A program made the position numbers and the translations under genes. Shown piece by piece: positions 7,083 to 14,593 of a stretch of DNA of 15,155 nt (the first letter of the stretch is position 1; each line of letters begins with the position of its first letter). The DNA is from Candidatus Corynebacterium faecipullorum (lineage in GTDB: Bacteria; Actinomycetota; Actinomycetes; Mycobacteriales; Mycobacteriaceae). A model generated the notes under the pieces. It saw only the letters and a list, made by a program, of their open reading frames with translations, made no database searches and was not told where the DNA came from. The DNA lies in contig DXEO01000059.1 in NCBI GenBank assembly GCA_019114925.1, positions 1-15,155 on the forward strand, read 5' to 3'.

Positions 7083-8030
7083 ATGAAGATTGGAATTCTG
7101 GGAGCCGGCGCCATCGGCGGATACTTTGGCGGAAAACTGAAAGCAGCGGGCCACGACGTCGCCTTCGTCGCCCGCGGTGAGACGTTGCGGGTGCTGGGGG
7201 AGACGGGCGTGACGCTGATCGACGCCCACGCAGAGCCCACCACCACCGAGGTGATTAAAGTCCCGGCTGCGCACACCTTTGCTGAGGTCAAGGAGCTGTT
7301 GGGTGGGCTAGACGTGGCGATTATTGCCTCGAAGGCGCTGCCAGGTAATGAAACCTTTGGCAGCGCAGAGGACCGCGAGGCCCTGCAGGGAACCCCGGTG
7401 GTGACCACGCACAACTCGGTGGAAATTCCGTACCTGGCGGCCGAGGAATTCGGGGAGGAAAACATCCTTGCCGGTGTCGCTCGCGTTTATGCCACGCGTC
7501 TGGGGCCGGCACAGATCAAGCGCAACCCGGGGCCCTTGGCTTTGGCTTTTGGGCCGCTGAGTGCTGATGCGCCGGAGTCCCTACGCCGTACGGGCGAAGA
7601 GCTGGCGGCTGCACTGAAGGAGGCGGGTGCCTCCAGTAAGTTCCACGACGCTGCGCTTGTCGACGTCTGGTCGAAAGCCATGTTCGTCACCCCGACAGGC
7701 ACTCTGGGCGCCTTGGTGGATAAACCGATTGGTTACCTCTGTCAGGAAATCCCCGGCCAGCTTGAGGCCTTTATGAGGGAAGTCGAGGCCGTTGGACGTG
7801 CACTCGGTGTGGAGCTGCCGGAGAACGTGGTGGAACAGACCATGGACTTTGCCCGCCAGCAGCACCCGGACAGCACGTCCTCGATGCAGCGCGACATCAA
7901 AGCAGGGCTGCCGAATGAACTAGATGCCCAGGTCGGAGCGATCCGACGCATGGGCGTCAAGGCGGGGGTGGCAACCCCGTTGTGGGACTTCGCGCAGGAG
8001 GTGCTGGAGGCGCAGCTGCGCACCGCCTAA
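7083..8030 (+). CDS. ApbA/PanE-family ketopantoate reductase-like oxidoreductase
   Basis: The 315-residue protein has the two-domain plan of 2-dehydropantoate 2-reductases (NADPH-dependent reduction of ketopantoate). The N-terminal Rossmann fold shows GAGAIGGYFG (7-16) and VARG (29-32), where the Arg may contact the NADPH phosphate. The C-terminal domain has W196-S-K198, with Lys198 in the place of the catalytic Lys, then STSSMQRDI (264-272) and GLPNELD (275-281) with the conserved Glu279. Asn111 in THNSVE matches the family QNG site. The E. coli NCVIN segment after the catalytic Lys is not matched (here AMFVTPTG), so the substrate may not be ketopantoate. It starts 39 nt after panC-like, the largest gap among the + strand genes so far, and may have its own promoter. 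It converges on phoX. Confidence 0.85.
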   Translation: MKIGILGAGAIGGYFGGKLKAAGHDVAFVARGETLRVLGETGVTLIDAHAEPTTTEVIKVPAAHTFAEVKELLGGLDVAIIASKALPGNETFGSAEDREALQGTPVVTTHNSVEIPYLAAEEFGEENILAGVARVYATRLGPAQIKRNPGPLALAFGPLSADAPESLRRTGEELAAALKEAGASSKFHDAALVDVWSKAMFVTPTGTLGALVDKPIGYLCQEIPGQLEAFMREVEAVGRALGVELPENVVEQTMDFARQQHPDSTSSMQRDIKAGLPNELDAQVGAIRRMGVKAGVATPLWDFAQEVLEAQLRTA

Positions 8031-8033
8031 GAA

Positions 8034-8046
8034 TGCGCACTGCGCA
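8034..8046. terminator. Small hairpin between convergent panE-like and phoX (weak)
   Basis: TGCGC-ACT-GCGCA forms a 5-bp GC-rich stem in the 27-nt gap between two convergent genes. No U-tract follows on either strand, so intrinsic terminator function is uncertain; position is the main argument. Confidence 0.2.
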
Positions 8047-8057
8047 ACGTCCGTGTC

Positions 8058-10154
8058 TTATTCGGTACCAATCTTGCCGTCCTGCTTCCACACCACAACC
8101 ACGGCCGGGCGCGGGGTGGACTTACCGCCGTCGGGCCAGTGGGAGGTGGCGTTCTCAAAAGTGGCGTCGTCAGACTCGCCCGGGTGCTGAACGTTGACCA
8201 TGACGCGGTCATCGTCGACGATCGGGCCACAGGTCTCGGCGCCCGCCGGGACGGTGAGGAAGCACTTGAGCTCGCCGCGGGTCTCACCCTCGGTGGTCAC
8301 GGCGTAAAGGCCATCGTTGGAGTCCAGCGCATTGCCGTCAGTGGAGATCCACAGGTTGCCGTGGTTGTCGAAGGCCAGGTTATCCGGGCAGGAAATCGGG
8401 GAGACCTTCTCCTTATCGAAGCCACCGAAGTAGGTGCTGGCCTCACGCGGATCACCGCAGACCAGGAAGAGGTTCCAGGTGAACTTCTCGCCAGCGTGGT
8501 CATCCTCGAGCTCCATGACCAAGCCGTTCTTGTTCTACTTGACCGGAGCCCATTCCTTGACGTCTTCCTTATTCTTCTTGGCGTTCTCGCCGGTGGCGCC
8601 ACGGTACTTGTTGTTGGTCAGCGCGATGTAGACCTTCTCGGTCTCCGGGTGAACCTCAACGTCCTCTGGGCGGTCCATCTTGGTCGCGCCCACCTTATCG
8701 GCGGCCTCACGAGTAAAGACGGCGACCTCTTCGGCGGACATGCCGTCCACGTGGGACTCGAACTTGTTGTTCTCCGTATCGGAGGTCAGCAGTTTGACCC
8801 ACTCGCCGCTGCCGTCGAAAGCACCGTCTTCCGGCAGGACACCGGAGCCGTCGATTTCCTTCTCCGGGGAGTTGCCTTCCATCTTGGCCACGTACAGGGT
8901 GCCGTGGTCCAGGATGGTCATGTTGTGCTCCAGGTCGCCTTCCTTGTACTTCTTGGAGGAGACGAACTTGTAGACGTACTCGAAGCGGGAGTCATCGCCG
9001 GAGTAGCAGACCACGGTGCCATCCTTGGTGATGTGGATGTTGCCGGCCTCGTGCTTGTAGCGGCCCACAGCGGTGTGCTTCACAGGGGTCGAGTTCGGGT
9101 CCAGCGGGTTGATCTCCACGAGCCAGCCAAAGCGGTTCGGCTCGTTCGGCTCCTTGGCCACATCGAAGCGGTCATCGTACTTTTCCCACTTACGGTCGGA
9201 TGGGCCCTCCTTGATGCCGAAGCGCTTGAGGGATTCAGCGGCCTTGTCATCCTTGACCTCACCGCCGGCGAAGTACTGGTCGAAGTTCTCTTCGCCGGAG
9301 AGCATTGTATTCCACGGGGTCACGCCACCGGAGCAGTTGTTGAGGGTACCCAGGACCTTCTCACCCTTCGGGTCGGCGGAGGTCTTCACCAGGTCGGTGC
9401 CCTTAGCCGGGCCAACCAGGGTGAACGGGGTGGTGGCGGTGATGCGGCGGTTGAGCGGGCCGAATTCGCGCTTGAGTTCGCCGGAGCCCTTCACCTTGGA
9501 GACCTCGAGGATGGTGTGGCCGTGGCCGGCCCAGCCGATCTTTACCTGCTCCTCGGTGGGGTTCTCCGGGTCGTAGTCCGGGAACATCATCGGCTCGGTG
9601 GTGTACTCATGCGAGCACATGTAGATCATGCGGTTCTTGTCATCCGGGTGCTCGATGAGGCCGGCGAAGTCATTGTTGAAGCCGAACTGCTTCTCCGCAG
9701 CGTCGGCGGTCTGGTTGTTGACGTCGAATTCCGGAGCGCCCTCGATGACCGGGTCACCCCAGGCAATCAGAACGGACTGCTCATAGCCCTTCGGGATGAC
9801 GACCTCATCCTTGGTATTGGCCTCTACGGCTTCAAAGTGCATGCCCTCGGCGGAGGTGAGCTCGATGTCAGAACCCTTAACCTCGCTGGTCTTGTTGGAG
9901 GAGCCGCCAGCCGCAGACCCGTTGTCATCCGGTGCGGCACACGCAGCCAGGGCGGAGGAACCACCGACGGCGACGACGGCCAAGCCACCGGCGCGCAGGG
10001 CGGTACGGCGGGAGAACTGGTCGCCGAAGTAGGGGTTATCGGAGGTGTTCTCGCACTCGCCGAAGCAGGCGTTGCCGCACTTGTAGGTGCAGGTAAGAGA
10101 AGAACGAGAAGAGGTAAACATGTTAGCCAAGAGATTGCGGCCGTTGAGTGCCAT
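8058..10154 (-). pseudogene. phoX: PhoX-family (DUF839) alkaline phosphatase interrupted by an in-frame TAG
   Basis: PhoX enzymes are Tat-exported, metal-dependent phosphatases that release phosphate from organic esters outside the cytoplasmic membrane. The ATG at 10154 (GGAG 10 nt upstream) opens a frame with Cys22, Cys26, Cys30 and Cys34 before the twin-arginine signal FSRRTALRAGG (47-57). LAAC (69-72) is a possible lipobox. Conserved parts include NNCSGGVTPWNTMLSGEEN (272-290) with a Cys likely to bind metal, GRYKHEAGN (364-372) and RPEDVEVHP (495-503). Codon 540 (8535-8537) is TAG. The same frame continues to TAA at 8058-8060 and encodes the conserved CPDNLAFDNHGNLWISTDG and DDRVMVNVQHPGE segments, giving 698 codons, a normal length. 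The product would lack about 158 C-terminal residues unless the stop is read through or is a sequence error. No frameshift or other decay is visible, so the change looks recent. Confidence 0.88.
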
Positions 10155-10254
10155 GAAAGTTATGCTCCAAAAATCGAAATCGTTGGTTGCGTGGGGATGT
10201 CGCAATGGACGCAATGAGTTAATACGGTTGAGATGACCGCGCGGTTGATACTGC

Positions 10255-10283
10255 CTAACCGCCAGATGAACACTCTGTGAACC
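10255..10283 (-). promoter_or_regulatory. Candidate PHO box upstream of phoX
   Basis: On the minus strand GTTCAC (10282-10277) is followed exactly 11 nt later by GTTCAT (10271-10266) and then by a weak third unit GGTTAG (10260-10255). Direct repeats of GTTCAC-like units with an 11-nt period are the known form of PhoP boxes in Streptomyces, and related TCACAG-type repeats are known in mycobacteria. A weak -10-like TATTAA lies downstream on the minus strand (10224-10219), which places the box at a geometry suited to activation. Control of phoX by a phosphate-starvation response regulator is inferred. Confidence 0.45.
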
Positions 10284-10311
10284 GGGATCGCGCCAGCGTA
10301 TGGGGATCGAC

Positions 10312-10325
10312 TACCCTAGACAACC
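10312..10325 (+). promoter_or_regulatory. lysS promoter -10 element, probably leaderless
   Basis: TACCCT at 10312-10317 fits the TANNNT -10 pattern and ends 8 nt before the GTG start of lysS. No Shine-Dalgarno-like sequence lies between, so transcription probably begins at or within a base or two of the start codon. No convincing -35 is visible. Confidence 0.5.
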
Positions 10326-11900
10326 GTGAGCGAGAAGAAGAATACTGAAGTTACTGACGTCCCTGAGCAGCTGCGCATTCGCCGCGAGAAGCGCGCCCGA
10401 CTGTTGGAGTCCGGCACCGAGCCTTATCCGGTGACCGTGGACCGCACGATCTCCTTGCGGGATCTCCGCCAGCAGTTCCAGGTCGTTGCCGAGGGTGAAG
10501 AGCCGGCCGCGGAAGAGGGTGTCACCTACCTCAGCGTGGGTGAGGAAACTGACGTCGAGGTAGCCATCGCCGGCCGCCTTATCTTCATGCGCAATACCGG
10601 CAAGCTGTGCTTTGCCACCTTGCAGGATGGCGATGGCACCCAGGTGCAGGCCATGCTGTCGCTGGCAGAGGTAGGGGAGGAGCGCCTCGCTGCGTGGAAG
10701 TCTGATGTTGACTTGGGTGATTTCATCTCCGTGCGGGGTCGCGTTATTTCCTCGCGTCGTGGTGAGCTCTCCGTTATGGCTTCCCAGTGGACCATGGCGG
10801 CTAAGTCCCTGCGCCCGCTTCCGGTTTCCTTCGCGGACATGAACGAGGAAACTCGCGTGCGTCAGCGCTATAACGACCTCATCGTGCGCGAAGAGGCCCG
10901 CAAGAATGCCATGACCCGCGTGAAGGTAATGCGTGCGCTACGCAACTACCTGGAGGATCAGGGCTTCGTGGAGATCGAAACCCCGATGCTGCAGACCCTC
11001 CACGGTGGTGCGGCGGCCCGCCCGTTCGTGACCCACTCCAATGCCCTGGACATCGACCTCTACCTGCGCATCGCTCCGGAGCTCTTCCTTAAGCGCGCTG
11101 TGGTCGGCGGCATTGATCGCGTCTTTGAGATCAACCGCAACTTCCGCAACGAGGGCGTTGACCGCTCCCACTCCCCGGAGTTCGCCATGCTGGAGACCTA
11201 CGAGGCATGGGGCGATTACAACGACTGTGCCCGCACTATCCGCGAGTCCATCCAGTCTGTGGCCCGCGCGGTCTTCGGTTCCACCACCGTCACCCTGGCG
11301 GATGGCACCGAGTATGACTTCGGTGGCGAAGAGTGGCCGGAGATTGAAATGTACCCCTCCCTCAACGAGGCTCTGCAGCGCAAGTTCCCCGGCCAGCCGG
11401 AGGTCACCATCGACTCCACCGTCGAGGAGCTCAAGGCGATTGCTGACGTTATCGGGCTCGACGTCCCGAAGAACGGCGGCTGGGGCCACGGCAAGCTGGT
11501 GGAGGAAATCTGGGAGGTGCTCTGCGAGGACCAGCTTGAGGGCCCGATCTTTGTGAAGAACTTCCCCCTTGAGACCTCCCCGCTGACCCGCCAGCACCGC
11601 TCCCAGCCGGGTGTGACGGAGAAGTGGGACCTTTACGTGCGCGGCTTCGAGCTGGCCACCGGCTACTCGGAGCTGGTGGATCCCGTAATCCAGCGTGAGC
11701 GCTTCGAGGACCAGGCCCGCTTGGCTGCTGGCGGCGATGAAGAAGCCATGGTTTTGGATGAGGACTTCCTCGCCGCCATGGAGCAGGGCATGCCGCCGAC
11801 AGCTGGCGCTGGTATGGGGATGGACCGCCTGCTCATGGCCCTGACCGGCCTGGGCATCCGTGAGACCGTACTCTTCCCAATCGTGAAGCCTGAGCACTAG
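10326..11900 (+). CDS. lysS: Lysyl-tRNA synthetase, class II
   Basis: LysS charges tRNA-Lys with lysine in the cytoplasm and is essential for translation. The 524-residue protein has an N-terminal OB-fold anticodon-binding domain (about 75-165; VEVAIAGRLIFMRNTGKLCFATLQD) and a class II catalytic domain. Motif 1 is GFVEIETPML (213-222), motif 2 is VFEINRNFRNEGVDRSHSPE (266-285), and motif 3 is GAGMGMDRLLMALTG (494-508). The segment FELATGYSELVDP (441-453) is typical of LysRS. The first residues start from GTG; no ribosome binding site is visible, in line with a leaderless mRNA. It is transcribed divergently from phoX and followed by a strong terminator. In M. tuberculosis lysS also lies a few genes beyond panC, so it marks the resumption of the ancestral order. 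Confidence 0.97.
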   Translation: MSEKKNTEVTDVPEQLRIRREKRARLLESGTEPYPVTVDRTISLRDLRQQFQVVAEGEEPAAEEGVTYLSVGEETDVEVAIAGRLIFMRNTGKLCFATLQDGDGTQVQAMLSLAEVGEERLAAWKSDVDLGDFISVRGRVISSRRGELSVMASQWTMAAKSLRPLPVSFADMNEETRVRQRYNDLIVREEARKNAMTRVKVMRALRNYLEDQGFVEIETPMLQTLHGGAAARPFVTHSNALDIDLYLRIAPELFLKRAVVGGIDRVFEINRNFRNEGVDRSHSPEFAMLETYEAWGDYNDCARTIRESIQSVARAVFGSTTVTLADGTEYDFGGEEWPEIEMYPSLNEALQRKFPGQPEVTIDSTVEELKAIADVIGLDVPKNGGWGHGKLVEEIWEVLCEDQLEGPIFVKNFPLETSPLTRQHRSQPGVTEKWDLYVRGFELATGYSELVDPVIQRERFEDQARLAAGGDEEAMVLDEDFLAAMEQGMPPTAGAGMGMDRLLMALTGLGIRETVLFPIVKPEH

Positions 11901-11922
11901 TCTCGGCGCTAGCTCTTCGCCT

Positions 11923-11974
11923 CAACGCACAAGCCACCGGCCCCGCAGCCGAAGGCTTGTGCGTTGTTGTTTTA
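11923..11974 (+). terminator. Intrinsic terminator after lysS
   Basis: CAACGCACAAGCC (11923-11935) pairs perfectly with GGCTTGTGCGTTG (11954-11966), a 13-bp stem around an 18-nt loop, followed by a T-rich run TTGTTTT. It starts 22 nt after the lysS stop and should end that transcript. The rest of the gap up to the next gene shows nothing clear. Confidence 0.85.
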
Positions 11975-12043
11975 GGAGCTTTCAGGTTGCCGCAGTAAGG
12001 AAACACTCAGCGTGAAGCCTGCCTGCGTGGAACAATGCAAAAC

Positions 12044-12988
12044 ATGAAGAAGCTTCTCTCTATCTTTTCTGCCTCCCTCATGGCCTGCGCCGTGGCTTCG
12101 TGTTCTTCGACGAGCGAGCCGGCCAGCGATGAGCCACAGTTTCAACAGAACTCAGCCGGCTCCACTAGCTCTGAGTCTGCCTCCGAGGACTCTTTCGAGG
12201 CCGCGGCATCGAGCAGTACCAAGCCCGATAAAGACAAACCCGGCGGCTTGAAGGAACGCGATCCGCAGGACTTTATTGCAGGTGGCAACCTGGCTACCAT
12301 TCCTAACCCAATCCCAGCGGTCAAGAGCCCGGATGGGCGCGTCCTCTGCCTCATTTACGAAGAGGCTGATGCCCCAAACTGCAAGGTGGAATTTGCCGAT
12401 CCGCCAATTTACCCTGGGCCGGTCATGCAGAGCTGGAGGTCAAATGCGGTGAGCTACCTCGGCGACCGCGGCTTCTTCCCCGTGTGGGCCATTGAGTTCT
12501 ATACACCGACCGAGGTTGCAACGCTCAACGAGGGCGAGACCGTGAGCTTTGACGGTGGAACCTTTGAAGCACTCAGCGGCAACGAATTTGTGGTCAAGGC
12601 GAACGGGCACCACTTCACAGTCAAGGAGGATGGCCAGTATTACTCCGATACCTTCCCAGCGAAGCCGGATGCGAATGGCATCGCCAACACCGGAGCGGTG
12701 TGTGGTGAGAGCGGCACACGCGGAGATGACACCGGTTTGGTGTACGTACAAGAGGACGGCACCAACTGCACTGACGCCATGGAATTGTTGGATGAATACG
12801 CCAACCATGATTGGCAGGCTGGCGAGGGCGGAAACCGTGGCCACCTCACCACGGACCTGGGGCACTGTGCTTACGGCGCGCCGAAACTGTGGGAGGATAC
12901 CCCAGAAAACCGTTTGTTGGGCTGTAGCTTGGACAGCGGTGGCAGCGTCGTGGTCATCACGTCCCGCAACATGGAGACCATGCCCTAA
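12044..12988 (+). CDS. Secreted lipoprotein of unknown function
   Basis: I do not recognise a named family. The N-terminus MKKLLSIFSASLMACAVASC is a classic lipoprotein signal peptide: basic start, hydrophobic core and VASC lipobox with lipidated Cys20. A Ser/Glu/Asp-rich linker (about 21-75) precedes a globular region. Six further cysteines (about 102, 113, 220, 242, 275, 294) could form three disulfides outside the membrane. The segment GTNCTDAMELLDEYANH (239-255) followed by a late Cys in GHCAYG resembles the C-terminal C..A..LL..Y pattern I recall from several small actinobacterial lipoproteins. A central FDGGTFEALSGNEFVVKANG stretch may be a beta-rich unit. ATG 12035 would add three residues; ATG 12044 gives the more typical signal peptide, with GGAA 11-12 nt upstream. 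It appears monocistronic, after the lysS terminator. Confidence 0.8.
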   Translation: MKKLLSIFSASLMACAVASCSSTSEPASDEPQFQQNSAGSTSSESASEDSFEAAASSSTKPDKDKPGGLKERDPQDFIAGGNLATIPNPIPAVKSPDGRVLCLIYEEADAPNCKVEFADPPIYPGPVMQSWRSNAVSYLGDRGFFPVWAIEFYTPTEVATLNEGETVSFDGGTFEALSGNEFVVKANGHHFTVKEDGQYYSDTFPAKPDANGIANTGAVCGESGTRGDDTGLVYVQEDGTNCTDAMELLDEYANHDWQAGEGGNRGHLTTDLGHCAYGAPKLWEDTPENRLLGCSLDSGGSVVVITSRNMETMP

Positions 12989-13007
12989 GGCGTATCAAGA
13001 AGCCATC

Positions 13008-13044
13008 GCCAGCCGCCGCAGCCCAACAAGGCCCGCGGCTTGGC
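13008..13044 (+). terminator. Possible hairpin after the lipoprotein gene (weak)
   Basis: GCCAGCCGC (13008-13016) can pair with GCGGCTTGGC (13035-13044) with one bulged base. There is no clear U-tract after it, so it may be a weak terminator or nothing. It lies 20 nt after the lipoprotein stop. Confidence 0.25.
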
Positions 13045-13078
13045 TCATGTGGCATGTCTAGTCACCCCGGGAGTACTC

Positions 13079-13118
13079 TAAAATCTTTGCGCGCTGACTT
13101 TTACAGCTTGCGCGCGAG
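13079..13118 (+). promoter_or_regulatory. MFS gene promoter with candidate operator repeats
   Basis: TAAAAT (13079-13084) is a good -10 hexamer. Just downstream, TTGCGCGC occurs twice (13087-13094 and 13108-13115) with a 21-bp period, two helical turns. The second copy lies in a near-palindrome CTTGCGCGCGAG (13107-13118). Repeats placed over the likely transcription start suit binding of a repressor, as is common for drug-exporter genes. No regulator gene is adjacent in the window. Confidence 0.4.
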
Positions 13119-13157
13119 GTTCACAGAGTTGAGTAGTTGAAAGGTGTGGCTGGCCGC

Positions 13158-14558
13158 ATGTCCGCTGATATTCCCTCGAAGGTGATAATTAACCTCAGCA
13201 TTCTCGTGCTGGGAGCGATGGTCATGATTCTCAATGAGACCTCGCTCTCCGTTGCGCTACCAGCTATTATGGCGGACTTCTCCATTCCCGCGACGAGCGC
13301 CCAGTGGCTGTTGACGGGATTCATGCTCACCATGGCCGTTGTCATTCCGACTACCGGCTTCTTGCTGGAAAGGCTCACCACGCGGCAGATTTTCTCCGCA
13401 TCCGCAGGACTCTTCCTGGTTGGCACCGTGGTGGCGGCTCTCGCCCCGAGCTTTTTCATTCTGCTCCTAGGCCGCATCTTGCAAGCCGGCGGAACCGCGC
13501 TGATGATTCCCACGCTGATGACCGTGGCCATGACGCTGGTCCCAGCGCAGCGCCGCGGCACGGTAATGGGCATCATCTCCGTGGTTATCTCCGTTGCCCC
13601 GGCATTGGGCCCCACAGTTGGCGGGGCTATTCTGAACCGCTTCACCTGGCACGTCATCTTCTGGACCATGGTGCCGCTCGTCGCCCTCATTCTCATCTTC
13701 GGGCTCTGGCGATTGGGCAATGTGGGTGAGAACCGCGATACCCCGCTCGATGGCCTCTCCGTCGTCCTTTCCGCCTTCGCGTTTGGCGGGTTGATTTATG
13801 GTCTGTCCTCGATGGAAAAGATGCTGGAGGGCGGTGCCTGGATGGATATCGCCGTCACCGTGGTCGGCGTCATCGCACTCGTCGTATTTATCCGTCGCCA
13901 GCAGCGCTTGGCGCTGGAGGACCGCGCCCTGATGGACCTGCGTCCCTTCCGCGTCCGCAATTTCACCCTCGCGGTGATCATCCTCCTCCTGTCCTTTGGG
14001 CTCATGCTGGGAATGGTCACGGTCTTGCCCATCTACCTGCAAACGACCTTGGGTGTCACCGCCTTTGCCACGGGATTGGCGGTGATGCCAGGCGGCATCC
14101 TCCAGGCTTTCCTTTCCCCGATCGTGGGCCGGCTCTTCGATTCCTATGGCCCGCGTCCACTCATGATTCCGGGCTCACTGTTCATGGTGGCCAGCCTGTG
14201 GCTGATGGTCACCTTGGGTGAGAACTCAGCCCTGTGGATGGTCGTAGGCATGCACGTGATCTTCTCCCTCGGCATGTGCTTGATGATGACGCCGCTGATG
14301 ACCACAGCGCTGTCCTCGCTTCCGGAGAAGCTTTACTCGCACGGCTCGGCCATCATGAACACCTTCCAGCAGTTGGCTGGTGCGACGGGAACGGCCTTGC
14401 TCGTTGTCTTCCTCACACGCGGTACCCAGGCCGGCGCCGCCGCGGGGATGGGGCCCGCCGCAGCGACGGCACAGGGAACGCACTGGGCTTTCCTCTTTGC
14501 CGGCGTGGCCGGTATCGCCATTGCGGTGATTGCACCGCTGCTTAAGCGCGTGGATTAA
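13158..14558 (+). CDS. DHA2-type MFS exporter (14 TM)
   Basis: This is probably a proton-driven multidrug or metabolite exporter of the EmrB/LmrB/QacA type in the cytoplasmic membrane. About 14 hydrophobic helices can be counted across roughly 466 residues, as expected for DHA2. Family signs are LNETSLSVALPAI near the end of TM1 (family lDxTivNVALP, with Asn for the usual Asp), the motif A-like GFLLERLTTRQ after TM2, GRILQAGGTALMIP in TM4 and the antiporter motif C form APALGPTVGGAIL in TM5. The start is uncertain: TTG 13137 and GTG 13146 are in frame, but ATG 13158 follows AAAGG at 13140-13144, at a rather long distance. The gene appears monocistronic, has its own promoter and converges on the minus-strand gene beyond it. 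The substrate cannot be told from sequence. Confidence 0.9.
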   Translation: MSADIPSKVIINLSILVLGAMVMILNETSLSVALPAIMADFSIPATSAQWLLTGFMLTMAVVIPTTGFLLERLTTRQIFSASAGLFLVGTVVAALAPSFFILLLGRILQAGGTALMIPTLMTVAMTLVPAQRRGTVMGIISVVISVAPALGPTVGGAILNRFTWHVIFWTMVPLVALILIFGLWRLGNVGENRDTPLDGLSVVLSAFAFGGLIYGLSSMEKMLEGGAWMDIAVTVVGVIALVVFIRRQQRLALEDRALMDLRPFRVRNFTLAVIILLLSFGLMLGMVTVLPIYLQTTLGVTAFATGLAVMPGGILQAFLSPIVGRLFDSYGPRPLMIPGSLFMVASLWLMVTLGENSALWMVVGMHVIFSLGMCLMMTPLMTTALSSLPEKLYSHGSAIMNTFQQLAGATGTALLVVFLTRGTQAGAAAGMGPAAATAQGTHWAFLFAGVAGIAIAVIAPLLKRVD

Positions 14559-14561
14559 CGG

Positions 14562-14580
14562 TGCAGACTAGCTGCGCCGA
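14562..14580. terminator. Hairpin between convergent MFS and membrane protein genes (weak)
   Basis: GGTGCAG-ACTAG-CTGCGCC can fold into a 7-bp stem with one G-U pair in the 35-nt gap between the two stop codons. No U-tract is present on the + strand; the minus side is followed by TTAATCC. It is a candidate bidirectional terminator at best. Confidence 0.25.
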
Positions 14581-14593
14581 GTGAGCGTGCGGC

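Noticed and set aside
8058..8522. A separate small gene downstream of the TAG in phoX
   Set aside because: It is in the same frame and contains the C-terminal PhoX motifs, and its ATG lacks a good ribosome binding site. It is better seen as the 3' part of the interrupted gene.
8139..10217. 692-codon open frame on the + strand opposite phoX
   Set aside because: It mirrors the phoX frame over nearly its whole length, as expected from GC-rich third positions. The opposite strand carries the Tat signal and family motifs, and this translation has no recognisable domain.
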